From Chitinophaga pinensis (GTDB lineage Bacteria > Bacteroidota > Bacteroidia > Chitinophagales > Chitinophagaceae), in assembly GCA_943324055.2 (NCBI GenBank), contig CALPKD020000062.1:1-7060 (forward strand): DNA of 7,060 nucleotides. Direction: 5' to 3'. This document shows positions 1 to 6,345 of the stretch, in pieces. The translations under genes were made by a program, and so were the position numbers. Within the stretch, counting starts at the first letter, position 1. The number at the start of each line of letters is the position of its first letter. Under the pieces are notes generated by a model, which saw only the letters and a list, made by a program, of their open reading frames with translations, was not told the DNA's origin and ran no database searches.

Positions 1-48
1 CACCCCCGAGACAAGGGGGCATGTCTGCCAAAATTTCATCACCCCACA
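1..48. mobile_element. Possible end of an insertion sequence (IS21-like), partial
   Basis: The first 48 bases are clearly richer in G and C than the following 400. They contain CACCCCC at 1-7 and CACCCC again at 40-45, 39 bases apart. Read on the minus strand, the segment begins TGTGGGGTGATGAAATTTTG and reaches a second GGGGGTG at the window edge. IS21-family ends carry terminal TG/CA and several spaced copies of a transposase-binding repeat, and this arrangement resembles that. Only one repeat copy is complete and no transposase is visible, so the call is an inference. The segment could instead be the edge of an upstream gene. The 5-bp hairpin at 3-7/15-19 has no T-tract and is not a convincing terminator. 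Confidence 0.28.
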
Positions 49-160
49 GTATTAAGAACTTATCATTTGAGCGTTACATCAGTTAGTTTCCCCTCATTTG
101 ATATATCAAAACTAAAGTATTAAGCTATATGTTGCAAATTATTTAACTAATAATTTAAAA

Positions 161-250
161 ATGTAGAAAATATTTAATAATATGCCATTATATTTAAAAA
201 TTTACAAAAACAACCTTCAATCTGAGTCCTAAATTGAAAATTGGCTAAAG
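161..250 (+). repeat. Degenerate direct-repeat copy of the lrp leader and first codons (copy 1)
   Basis: This segment aligns without gaps, at a constant offset of 2647 bases, to 2808-2897, which is the leader and first nine or so codons of the Lrp-family gene. A hand count gives 75 identical bases of 90, and 61 of 70 over 171-240. The position matching the regulator's ATG is CTG (222-224), and the frame stops at TAA after eight codons (L-S-P-K-L-K-I-G), so this copy does not encode a regulator. Similarity fades to background beyond about 250 and before about 161. It is either a relic of a duplication or a retained copy of a regulatory sequence. The AT-rich dyad of copy 2 survives here at 188-205 with two arm mismatches. 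Confidence 0.8.
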
Positions 251-302
251 GCTACCCACGCCTAATTATAATGTATTCAAAGTATTAGGTAGGATTACAG
301 CC

Positions 303-337
303 AGTAAGTAACGCTCATTACTTAATGGTAACTTACT
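303..337. promoter_or_regulatory. Compound inverted repeat in the PL6 leader (operator or hairpin)
   Basis: AGTAAGTAAC (303-312) pairs with GTAACTTACT (328-337) at 9 of 10 positions. Between them lies a second, perfect inverted repeat, CATTA (316-320) / TAATG (323-327), separated by two bases. Together they form a nested dyad of 35 bases with only a 3-base asymmetry (gct, 313-315). No T-tract follows directly, so it does not look like a terminator. It could be a two-site operator for a dimeric regulator, or an RNA hairpin if transcription starts upstream. The binding protein is unknown. Confidence 0.45.
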
Positions 338-404
338 TTGCTTAACAAGTTATTCAAAACAGTCCATTCAAAAAGTAATAGAGCTAAAATTGGACAAATG
401 TGAA

Positions 405-437
405 TTGGTTTCTAAAACAATCAAAGTATTACCTTAG
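405..437 (+). promoter_or_regulatory. Candidate Bacteroidota-type promoter for the PL6 gene
   Basis: TTG at 405-407 and TACCTTAG at 430-437 (7 of 8 matches to the Bacteroidota -7 consensus TAnnTTTG) are separated by 22 bases, within the accepted range for the -33/-7 pair. Transcription would start near 444, giving a leader of about 30 bases before the ATG at 476. The match is imperfect in AT-rich sequence, so a chance occurrence is quite possible. TTACTTTG at 333-340 also matches 7 of 8 but has no TTG at the right distance. Confidence 0.22.
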
Positions 438-475
438 TCATACTCAAATATCAAAACAATAATAAATTATCGTTA

Positions 476-2731
476 ATGAAGAAGCATTTAATACTAGGCA
501 GTATTTTTTTATTTATAGGTGTGATAAATACTCATGCAAATGATTTTTTAGTTACAAATAAATCGGAATTAAAGAGTGCTATTAAAAATGCATTACCTGG
601 GGATCAAATAATAATGCGTAAAGGAATTTGGGAAAATACGGAAATTATCTTTGAAGGAAATGGAACACCCCAAAATAATATCACACTCAAAGCAGAGGTT
701 GCTGGTCAGACATTTTTGACCGGCAATTCATTTATAAAAATAGGCGGGAACTACTTAGTAGTATCGGGTTTGTTTTTTAATAATGGGTCAACTAAGGATG
801 CGGTGATTGAATTTCGTAAAAATGATAAATTATTAGCAAATCATAGTAGGGTCACGAATTGTGCTATTATGAATTTCTCGCCTCCTACTAGATTTGAAAA
901 TGAAAACAATTGGGTCATATTGTGGGGACAGTATAACAGAATTGACCACTGTACTATTGGCGATAAGCTAAATGCAGGCACTACTGTGATTGTAAATTTG
1001 AATGACGAGCGCAGCCAAAATAATTTTCATTCTATCGACAGTAATTATTTTAATACTAGATCTAATTTAGGCAGTAATGGAGGTGAATTATTAAGAATCG
1101 GTGTTTCTAGATATTCTTTGACGCCTTCGAAAACAATGGTTAAGAATAATTATTTTGAAAAGTGTAGTGGGGAAGTTGAAATTATCTCAGTTAAAAGTTG
1201 TTATAATTATATAGTACAAAATACATTTTTAGAATGTGAGGGATCGGTCGTGTTGCGACATGGTAATCACAATTTTGTAGAGGGTAATTTATTTATAGGG
1301 AATAATAAACCAAACACGGGTGCCATAAGGGTGATTAATCCTGACCAAACTGTAATGAATAATCTAGTTATTAATTGCCAAGGAGACAGGTTTAGGGCTC
1401 CTTTAGGGGTAATGAATGGCGTTCCTAATTCACAATTAAACAGGTACTTTCAAGTAAAGGATAGCAAGATCACAAATAATAGCTTTATCAACTGTGCGCC
1501 TTTGTTATTTGGTGTAGGTAAAGATTTTGAAAGAACAGTGGCCCCGCTCAATGTTTTATTTGCTAATAATTTTATTGCAACTAATAGTGCTACTTTATAT
1601 GTAGACGAAAACAATGATGGCGGTATTCTTGTTAAAGCAAACGCCACTAATAAGCCTACATCCATAAAGGGGTTCAAAGTAATAGCTACAAAACAAGTAC
1701 AATGGCATGATCTTTCCTTAACACTACCAGTAGATACTTTAATGGGAGCCTCCTTAGAGAAAGTGGGGTATGTTGTAAAAAGTAAAGTGGGTACTTTTTG
1801 GAAAATGGACTCGACACGTCCTTCTAGTATAGGGAAGTCGCTTTACTTTAAATCGAACCAAAGTAGTGAGTTGCCCTTAGCAATTGCAAATGCACAATTG
1901 AATGATACTATAGTTTTAGTGGATGATGCAATTTATGCGTTAACGGATCCATTATTTATTTATAAGCCCATAATGATACTAGCTAAAACAAAAGCAGAAT
2001 TGGTATGTGCCAGTGAAAAAAACTTTGCTAGTTTTATTACAATCGAGAATGGCGGCGCTTTACACATAAAGGGAATTTCTTTTAATAGTGCTTATAAAAG
2101 TTTTGGAGATGCACAAAGTGCCATTGTAAGTTCAAAAAAACAAATGCTGAATCACTATACATTACAAGTGGAGAACTGCGAATTTTATAATTTTAATGAA
2201 TCCTCATATGCTTGTATAAGAACTAGCAAGGGTAGCTTGGCAGATAGTATAGTGATCAATAATTGTTTATTTAGAAATATGAGTGGTATGGCCATTGATT
2301 TGTCTAGTGAAAAAGACGATAAGGGAATGTACAATGCAGAAAAAGTAATTATAAAAAACACTGTTTTTTATAATATGCTTGCTGGGGCGATTAATGTATA
2401 TCGAGGGGGGAACGACGAAAGTACTACAGGTCCATCTGTTATTATTGATCATTGTTTGTTTAATGATGTTGACAATAGAGAGCAAGGATGTGTCATTAAG
2501 CTATTAGGTGTTCAGCAGGCAAGTATTTTAAATTCAATGTTTTATTTGAGTGGACAAGGAGGATGTTCTATTATGTTTCAGGAGTTAAGTTGGGATAAAA
2601 TAAAAGTTGATTATTGTAATTATTTTAAAGCAGGCAGGGTTCAATCATTTAACCCTAATATAATTGGCATACACAATACAAAATTAAAACCTACGGCAGT
2701 TAAACTGCTAGCGAGTAATTATATTCGATAA
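476..2731 (+). CDS. Secreted two-domain PL6 polysaccharide lyase (alginate lyase / chondroitinase B family)
   Basis: This 751-residue protein should cleave a uronic-acid polysaccharide by beta-elimination outside the cytoplasm. Residues 1-21 form a signal peptide (KK, a hydrophobic stretch, then THA before Asn22); there is no lipobox. The N-terminal domain (about 23-420) is a right-handed beta-helix with repeated N-x-F/x-N-C turns. Seen in it are NGGELLRIG (201-209), GEVEIISVKS (232-241) and VLRHGNHN (259-266). By alignment of spacing with characterised PL6 enzymes, Lys240 is the catalytic base and Arg261 the catalytic acid (21 residues apart, as in chondroitinase B and AlyGC). Asn201, Glu233 and Glu235 are the likely calcium ligands. 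A second beta-helix (about 463-751) makes the architecture AlyGC-like, so alginate is favoured over chondroitin, but substrate is inferred. The gene stands alone, with 137 bases before the next gene and no SusC/SusD pair visible. Confidence 0.88.
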   Translation: MKKHLILGSIFLFIGVINTHANDFLVTNKSELKSAIKNALPGDQIIMRKGIWENTEIIFEGNGTPQNNITLKAEVAGQTFLTGNSFIKIGGNYLVVSGLFFNNGSTKDAVIEFRKNDKLLANHSRVTNCAIMNFSPPTRFENENNWVILWGQYNRIDHCTIGDKLNAGTTVIVNLNDERSQNNFHSIDSNYFNTRSNLGSNGGELLRIGVSRYSLTPSKTMVKNNYFEKCSGEVEIISVKSCYNYIVQNTFLECEGSVVLRHGNHNFVEGNLFIGNNKPNTGAIRVINPDQTVMNNLVINCQGDRFRAPLGVMNGVPNSQLNRYFQVKDSKITNNSFINCAPLLFGVGKDFERTVAPLNVLFANNFIATNSATLYVDENNDGGILVKANATNKPTSIKGFKVIATKQVQWHDLSLTLPVDTLMGASLEKVGYVVKSKVGTFWKMDSTRPSSIGKSLYFKSNQSSELPLAIANAQLNDTIVLVDDAIYALTDPLFIYKPIMILAKTKAELVCASEKNFASFITIENGGALHIKGISFNSAYKSFGDAQSAIVSSKKQMLNHYTLQVENCEFYNFNESSYACIRTSKGSLADSIVINNCLFRNMSGMAIDLSSEKDDKGMYNAEKVIIKNTVFYNMLAGAINVYRGGNDESTTGPSVIIDHCLFNDVDNREQGCVIKLLGVQQASILNSMFYLSGQGGCSIMFQELSWDKIKVDYCNYFKAGRVQSFNPNIIGIHNTKLKPTAVKLLASNYIR

Positions 2732-2744
2732 ATAAGCTATCGAA
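2724..2744 (+). terminator. Weak hairpin overlapping the PL6 stop codon
   Basis: TTCGATA (2724-2730) and TATCGAA (2738-2744) form a perfect 7-bp stem with a 7-base loop, and the PL6 stop codon TAA sits at the loop edge. The stem is AT-rich and is followed by gtaaatcttt rather than a clean T-tract, so termination would be inefficient. Read-through into the Lrp gene is possible. Confidence 0.25.
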
Positions 2745-2807
2745 GTAAATCTTTAGCACAGATAATTTTGCCCATATCATTAAATATTGTTTAATATTTT
2801 TTAAAAA

Positions 2808-2897
2808 GTATAGATAATATTTAATAATTTGCCAGTATATTTAAAAATATACAAAAATAGCCTTCAATATGAGTACTAAATTAAACATTGACAAAAA
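2808..2897 (+). repeat. Intact lrp leader and first codons (copy 2 of the direct repeat)
   Basis: This is the functional counterpart of the degenerate copy at 161-250. It covers the AT-rich leader, the 18-bp palindrome at 2835-2852, the start codon at 2869 and the first nine or so codons of the Lrp-family gene. Because the match runs through the start codon into coding sequence, DNA duplication explains it better than convergence on a short protein-binding site. The two copies flank the PL6 gene in direct orientation. Confidence 0.8.
2835..2852. promoter_or_regulatory. AT-rich palindrome, probable autoregulatory Lrp-type operator overlapping the lrp promoter
   Basis: GTATATTT-AA-AAATATAC is a perfect dyad with 8-bp arms ending 16 bases before the regulator's ATG. 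TATATTTA within it (2836-2843) matches the Bacteroidota -7 consensus TAnnTTTG at 7 of 8 positions, though no well-placed TTG lies at -33. Lrp/AsnC proteins bind as dimers to AT-rich palindromes of about 15 bp and commonly repress their own genes, so this placement suggests autoregulation. That this Lrp binds here is inferred from position and symmetry. Confidence 0.45.
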
Positions 2898-3345
2898 CTT
2901 AGACAAGTTAGACTTGCAAATTATTCAAGCAATGATGATGGATGCCGAAGTTTCCTATGCCGATTTGGGTAAACAGTTTTTTGTGTCAGGGGGAACTATT
3001 CACGTGCGTATTAAAAAACTGGAAGAATTGGGTATTGTACAAGGGAAAAAATTAGCAGTAGATATTAAAGCATTGGGTTATGATATCATTGCTTTTATTG
3101 GTATTTATCTAGAGAAAAGTTCTATGTATGATTCGGTTGCATTGGCTTTAAAAAGTATTCCGCAAATTGTCCGCTTAAATTATACTACTGGTAACTATAG
3201 CATGTTCGCCGAAATCGTTTGTAAGGACATTCAGCAATTGCGTTTTGTATTACATGACGAACTTCAAAAAATTAAAGGCATTGAACGTACTGAAACCTTA
3301 ATTTCATTGGAAGAAAGTTTTTCCCGAAACGTTAAAATAGTTTAA
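2869..3345 (+). CDS. Lrp/AsnC-family transcriptional regulator
   Basis: This 158-residue cytoplasmic DNA-binding protein has the usual family length. Residues 11-60 are the winged helix-turn-helix: LDKLDLQIIQAMMMDAEVSY leads into ADLGKQFFVSGGTIHVRIKK, with the recognition helix near 40-53, followed by LEELGIVQG. Residues about 72-152 form the RAM (AsnC_trans_reg) sensor domain, with alternating strands and TTGNYSMFAEIVCKD at 106-120. The last of these matches the family's G-x-Y-D turn, except that Asp is Ser111. The C-terminus ISLEESFSRNVKI is typical of Bacteroidota members. Such regulators form dimers to octamers and respond to amino acids or other small metabolites; the ligand here is unknown. 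The gene ends 33 bases before the [2Fe-2S] subunit gene, so it is probably cotranscribed with the molybdenum hydroxylase and may control it. No Shine-Dalgarno is visible, as usual in the phylum. Confidence 0.92.
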   Translation: MSTKLNIDKNLDKLDLQIIQAMMMDAEVSYADLGKQFFVSGGTIHVRIKKLEELGIVQGKKLAVDIKALGYDIIAFIGIYLEKSSMYDSVALALKSIPQIVRLNYTTGNYSMFAEIVCKDIQQLRFVLHDELQKIKGIERTETLISLEESFSRNVKIV

Positions 3346-3378
3346 ATTTCATTATTCAATTACATCAAATCATAGCAT

Positions 3379-3984
3379 ATGAAACCTTGTAATCAAGGAG
3401 ATGGAAGAAGAAGCTTTTTTATAAAATCCGCATCGATTGCGGCTTTATATCTTACCCCTTCTATTTTAGTAAAGACATTTGCAGCTGAAAGCATTGTTCC
3501 TTTACCTATTCCTAAGGAAAAATTAAGCATCACAATTAATGGTAAATTACTAAACCTAGAAATTGATGCAAGAACTACGATATTGAATTTGTTAAGAGAG
3601 GACTTGTCTTTTACAGGCACAAAAAAAGGATGTGAGATGGGTCAGTGCGGTGCATGTACGATTCATATCAATGGCAAGCGAACTAAGTCATGTATGCAAC
3701 TTGCCTTGAGTAATCAAAATAATAAAATTACGACCATCGAAGGATTAAGTGAGGACAACCAACTACATCCAATGCAAGCTGCATTTTTAAAGCATGATGC
3801 TTTTCAGTGTGGGTATTGTACTTCGGGTCAAATTATGTCTGCCGTAGCTTGTGTTAGAGAGGGTAATGCTAAAACAAGAACAAGTATTCAAACCTACATG
3901 GATACCAATATTTGTAGATGCGGTGCGTATCAAAATATTGTTGACGCTATTGAGGAAGTTGCTAAATCGGGTGCTAAAATTTAA
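3379..3984 (+). CDS. Tat-exported [2Fe-2S] small subunit of a xanthine-oxidase-family molybdenum hydroxylase
   Basis: This electron-transfer subunit of 201 residues passes electrons from the molybdenum centre through two [2Fe-2S] clusters. The N-terminus GDGRRSFFIKSAS (7-19), followed by a hydrophobic stretch and TFAAES (33-38), is a twin-arginine signal, so the folded protein should go to the periplasm. Residues about 49-115 are the plant-ferredoxin-like domain with Cys85, Cys90, Cys93 and Cys105. Residues about 125-198 are the helical [2Fe-2S]-binding domain with CGYC (144-147) and CRC (179-181). All eight ligands are present. The domain order matches PaoA (YagT) and isoquinoline 1-oxidoreductase alpha subunits. 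The catalytic subunit starts 18 bases downstream, with no FAD subunit between them. The start is supported because it places the RR motif near the N-terminus. Confidence 0.93.
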   Translation: MKPCNQGDGRRSFFIKSASIAALYLTPSILVKTFAAESIVPLPIPKEKLSITINGKLLNLEIDARTTILNLLREDLSFTGTKKGCEMGQCGACTIHINGKRTKSCMQLALSNQNNKITTIEGLSEDNQLHPMQAAFLKHDAFQCGYCTSGQIMSAVACVREGNAKTRTSIQTYMDTNICRCGAYQNIVDAIEEVAKSGAKI

Positions 3985-4002
3985 TCTCTTAACTGTAAGA
4001 CT

Positions 4003-6246
4003 ATGAAATCAAATTTCAATAAAGCTATATTCTGGGAAGATGAACGTGTTGACGGTGTGGACAAAGTAACGGGTAAGGCGAGGTACGCAGCAGAACATTC
4101 AATGCCTAATATGGCCTACGCTGTTTTTGTTACCAGTAATATTGCAAAAGGAACTATTAAAAAACTAGATGCTAGTAAGGCCTTATCAATGAACGGTGTA
4201 TTAGACGTGATCTATTATGAGAATTGCCCAACTGTTCCTGGTTATAGTACCAATGCAGCCGACCGGCCTAAAAATGTTGCAGAATGGAGAGGACATAAAG
4301 TGTTGTATGACAACAAGGTTCGTTTTTTTGGACAACCCATTGCCTTAGTGGTGGCGGATAGTCTTGAAAACGCAAATGCTGCGATCCGTTTTGTGAAAGC
4401 AGAATATGAAATAGAAAGTTTTGAAACTAATTTTGATAAAGCGCGTTTAGTAGCTGCTAATTTAAAACCACCTGTTAATTACAAACGGGGTGTTGAGCAA
4501 AAATTTAAAGAAGCACCTACTTTTGTAGAAGCCGAATATACGATTCCTATCGAAGTGCATAATCCTATGGAGATGCACGCTACCATTGCCTATTGGGAAG
4601 CGGAGGACAAAGTACTTTTGTATGATAAAACACAGGGCCCTAAAAGTACACAAGGGGTGGTTGCAAGAACATTTGGTTTACCCGAAAAAAATGTAAGAGT
4701 GATTGCTGAAAACGTTGGCGGTGCTTTTGGTAGTGGATTGCGTAGTTGGGCCAATGTGCCTGCTGCATGTATCGCTGCTAAAAAAGTGAACCGTCCTGTT
4801 AAATTAGTCCTTACACGTCCTCAAATGTTTACATTGGTTGGCTACCGTCCTCAGTCTTGGCAAAAAGTAGGCATAGGTGCCGATGCTGCTGGAAACTTTA
4901 TAGGCATTACGCATGAAGCAATTAGTAATACATCGAGATATGAAGATTTTAGAGAAGGCATTGTAGATGTCTCTAAGTTTTTATATGCTTGCGAAAATGT
5001 AGATACGAAATATAGTATGCTACCATTGGACTTAAGTACGCCCGTTTGGATGCGCGGTCCTGGTGAAGCAACCGGTTGTTTTGCATTAGAATCTGCTATT
5101 GACGAATTGGCGCACAAGTTAAAAATGGATCCAATACAATTAAGGCTTAAGAATTTTACACTAGTGAATCCTGAAAATAAATTACCCTTCTCTGATATCA
5201 ATTTAAAAGATTGTTACAATTATGGAATGGATAAAATAGGCTGGAAAAACAGATCTGCTATCCCGGGTAGTATAAAAGAAAATGGTTGGCAGATAGGATA
5301 TGGAATGGCGGTAGGTGTGTTTGGTGCAGGTAAAGGAAGCGCATCGGTACGTGCAGTATTAAGCAGTGACGGTAAATTATTATTAGAATGTGCTGTGAGT
5401 GATATGGGTCCTGGAACTACTACTTCTATGTCTAAGATTGCTGCGGAAACAATGCAGATGCCAATTCAAAAAATTAAATTCAAATTAGGCGATTCTGATT
5501 TACCTCCTGGCCCTTCTCAAGGTGGATCGGGTACCACTTCCACTGTAGGGTCGGCGGTGGATTTGGCTTGTAAAACTTTGCAAGATAAATTAAAGGAATT
5601 AGCGATTCAAACAGCGCCTGCTTTTTCGGGTCTTGCGATGGATGCGATTGAAGTAAAAAATGAAATGGTTTTTATAAAAGCGAATCCAACAAGTAAAATT
5701 GATATTGTAGCGTTGTTAAAATTAGCCAACAAGGATAAAATTGATTTTACCATTGCTTCCAACGGCAAAACAGCAGAGCAACTTAAATTTACAAGCAATT
5801 CTTTTTCTGCTCATTTTGTAAAGCTAGCAGTGAACCCCAAGGACGGAAAGATTAAAGTATTGAATGTAGTGACTACTGGAGATGCGGGTAAAATTATTAG
5901 TCCAAAAACGGCAAGAAGCCAAATGATTGGCGGCGTAGTGGGTGGTATTGGTATGGCACTTACTGAAAAACTTGAACTAGACCATGTATCGGGTCAGATT
6001 ATGAATGCAAGCTTTGGTGGCTATCATGTGCCTTTGCACTCTCAAATCCCTCAGACGGATGCGTGGTTTGTAAATAAGCCGGATGTAAATATGAATTCAA
6101 TTGGTGCAAAAGGAATAGGGGAGATTGCCTTAATTGGATTTGCTGCAGCCATCGCCAATGCAGTATTTAATGCTACAGGGAAAAGAGTAAGAGACTTGCC
6201 TATTACACCAGATAAATTAGGTTTTAAAAGCACTGGTAAAGCATAA
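4003..6246 (+). CDS. Molybdopterin-binding catalytic subunit of a xanthine-oxidase-family hydroxylase (aldehyde oxidoreductase-like)
   Basis: This 747-residue catalytic subunit should hydroxylate an aldehyde or heteroaromatic carbon at a molybdenum-pterin centre. Residues about 19-137 are the alpha/beta hammerhead domain (GKARYAAEH near the start, LVVADSLENANAAI at its end). The molybdopterin-binding domains follow, with GGAFGSG (239-245), MRGPGEATG (350-358), DMGPGTTT (467-474) and QGGSGTTSTVGSA (506-518). GAKGIGE (701-707) carries the universally conserved catalytic base, Glu707. The length is close to PaoC/YagR of E. coli. The substrate cannot be read from the sequence: PaoC-like members oxidise aromatic aldehydes, IorB-like ones N-heterocycles. 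It has no signal peptide (MKSNFNKAIFWEDERVDG), so export would depend on the Tat signal of the small subunit encoded 18 bases upstream. No cofactor-insertion protein (XdhC type) or FAD subunit is in the window. Confidence 0.92.
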   Translation: MKSNFNKAIFWEDERVDGVDKVTGKARYAAEHSMPNMAYAVFVTSNIAKGTIKKLDASKALSMNGVLDVIYYENCPTVPGYSTNAADRPKNVAEWRGHKVLYDNKVRFFGQPIALVVADSLENANAAIRFVKAEYEIESFETNFDKARLVAANLKPPVNYKRGVEQKFKEAPTFVEAEYTIPIEVHNPMEMHATIAYWEAEDKVLLYDKTQGPKSTQGVVARTFGLPEKNVRVIAENVGGAFGSGLRSWANVPAACIAAKKVNRPVKLVLTRPQMFTLVGYRPQSWQKVGIGADAAGNFIGITHEAISNTSRYEDFREGIVDVSKFLYACENVDTKYSMLPLDLSTPVWMRGPGEATGCFALESAIDELAHKLKMDPIQLRLKNFTLVNPENKLPFSDINLKDCYNYGMDKIGWKNRSAIPGSIKENGWQIGYGMAVGVFGAGKGSASVRAVLSSDGKLLLECAVSDMGPGTTTSMSKIAAETMQMPIQKIKFKLGDSDLPPGPSQGGSGTTSTVGSAVDLACKTLQDKLKELAIQTAPAFSGLAMDAIEVKNEMVFIKANPTSKIDIVALLKLANKDKIDFTIASNGKTAEQLKFTSNSFSAHFVKLAVNPKDGKIKVLNVVTTGDAGKIISPKTARSQMIGGVVGGIGMALTEKLELDHVSGQIMNASFGGYHVPLHSQIPQTDAWFVNKPDVNMNSIGAKGIGEIALIGFAAAIANAVFNATGKRVRDLPITPDKLGFKSTGKA

Positions 6247-6272
6247 ACTGAACCAGTAAATGTATAAAAGCA

Positions 6273-6306
6273 AAAAGAGCGTCTCAATTAAATGGGACGC
6301 TCTTTT
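6273..6306. terminator. Bidirectional rho-independent terminator between convergent genes
   Basis: AAAAGAGCGTCTC (6273-6285) pairs with GGGACGCTCTTTT (6294-6306) over 13 positions, including one G-T pair, around an 8-base loop (AATTAAAT). The GC core GAGCGTC/GACGCTC is flanked by A-runs on the left and T-runs on the right, so transcripts from either strand end in a U-run. It lies 26 bases after the molybdenum subunit's stop and 39 bases beyond the minus-strand acyl-CoA dehydrogenase stop, where a shared terminator is expected. Confidence 0.9.
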
Positions 6307-6345
6307 CGTTCAATTCATATCCTTAATTCAACCGGCAAGCAATCG

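Larger units (their letters stand above)
49..475. other. Non-coding leader region upstream of the PL6 lyase gene
   Basis: This 427-base AT-rich stretch has stop codons in all frames and no ORF with protein-like composition. It holds the degenerate copy of the lrp leader (161-250), a compound inverted repeat (303-337) and a weak candidate promoter (405-437), each listed separately. No tRNA, rRNA or riboswitch architecture that I recognise is present. The length is generous for a single downstream gene in this compact region, consistent with regulatory sequence, a decayed gene, or both. Confidence 0.6.

Noticed and set aside
3..19. CCCCC/GGGGG hairpin as a terminator of an upstream gene
   Set aside because: The stem is only 5 bp and neither side has a T-tract.
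1..39. Minus-strand start MKFWQTCPLVSGV running off the left edge
   Set aside because: Only 13 codons are visible, with no recognisable family, and the plus-strand frames are also open here. It cannot be separated from a chance ORF or an insertion-sequence end.
1..123. Plus-strand frame open from the left edge to TAA at 121-123, as the tail of an upstream gene
   Set aside because: The 40-residue translation (rich in His, Ser and Pro) has no motif, and the frame crosses the composition break at about base 48.
222..248. CTG-initiated short peptide in the degenerate lrp copy
   Set aside because: It stops after eight codons and has lost the ATG. It is a relic, not a working leader peptide.
2732..2868. 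Separate small gene or RNA between the PL6 gene and lrp
   Set aside because: The gap is 137 bases of AT-rich sequence explained by the weak hairpin, the repeat copy and the lrp promoter and operator. No ORF of protein-like composition is present.
4851..5201. Minus-strand ORF of 116 codons inside the molybdenum subunit gene
   Set aside because: It lies wholly opposite a well-supported gene with intact motifs and has no family resemblance.
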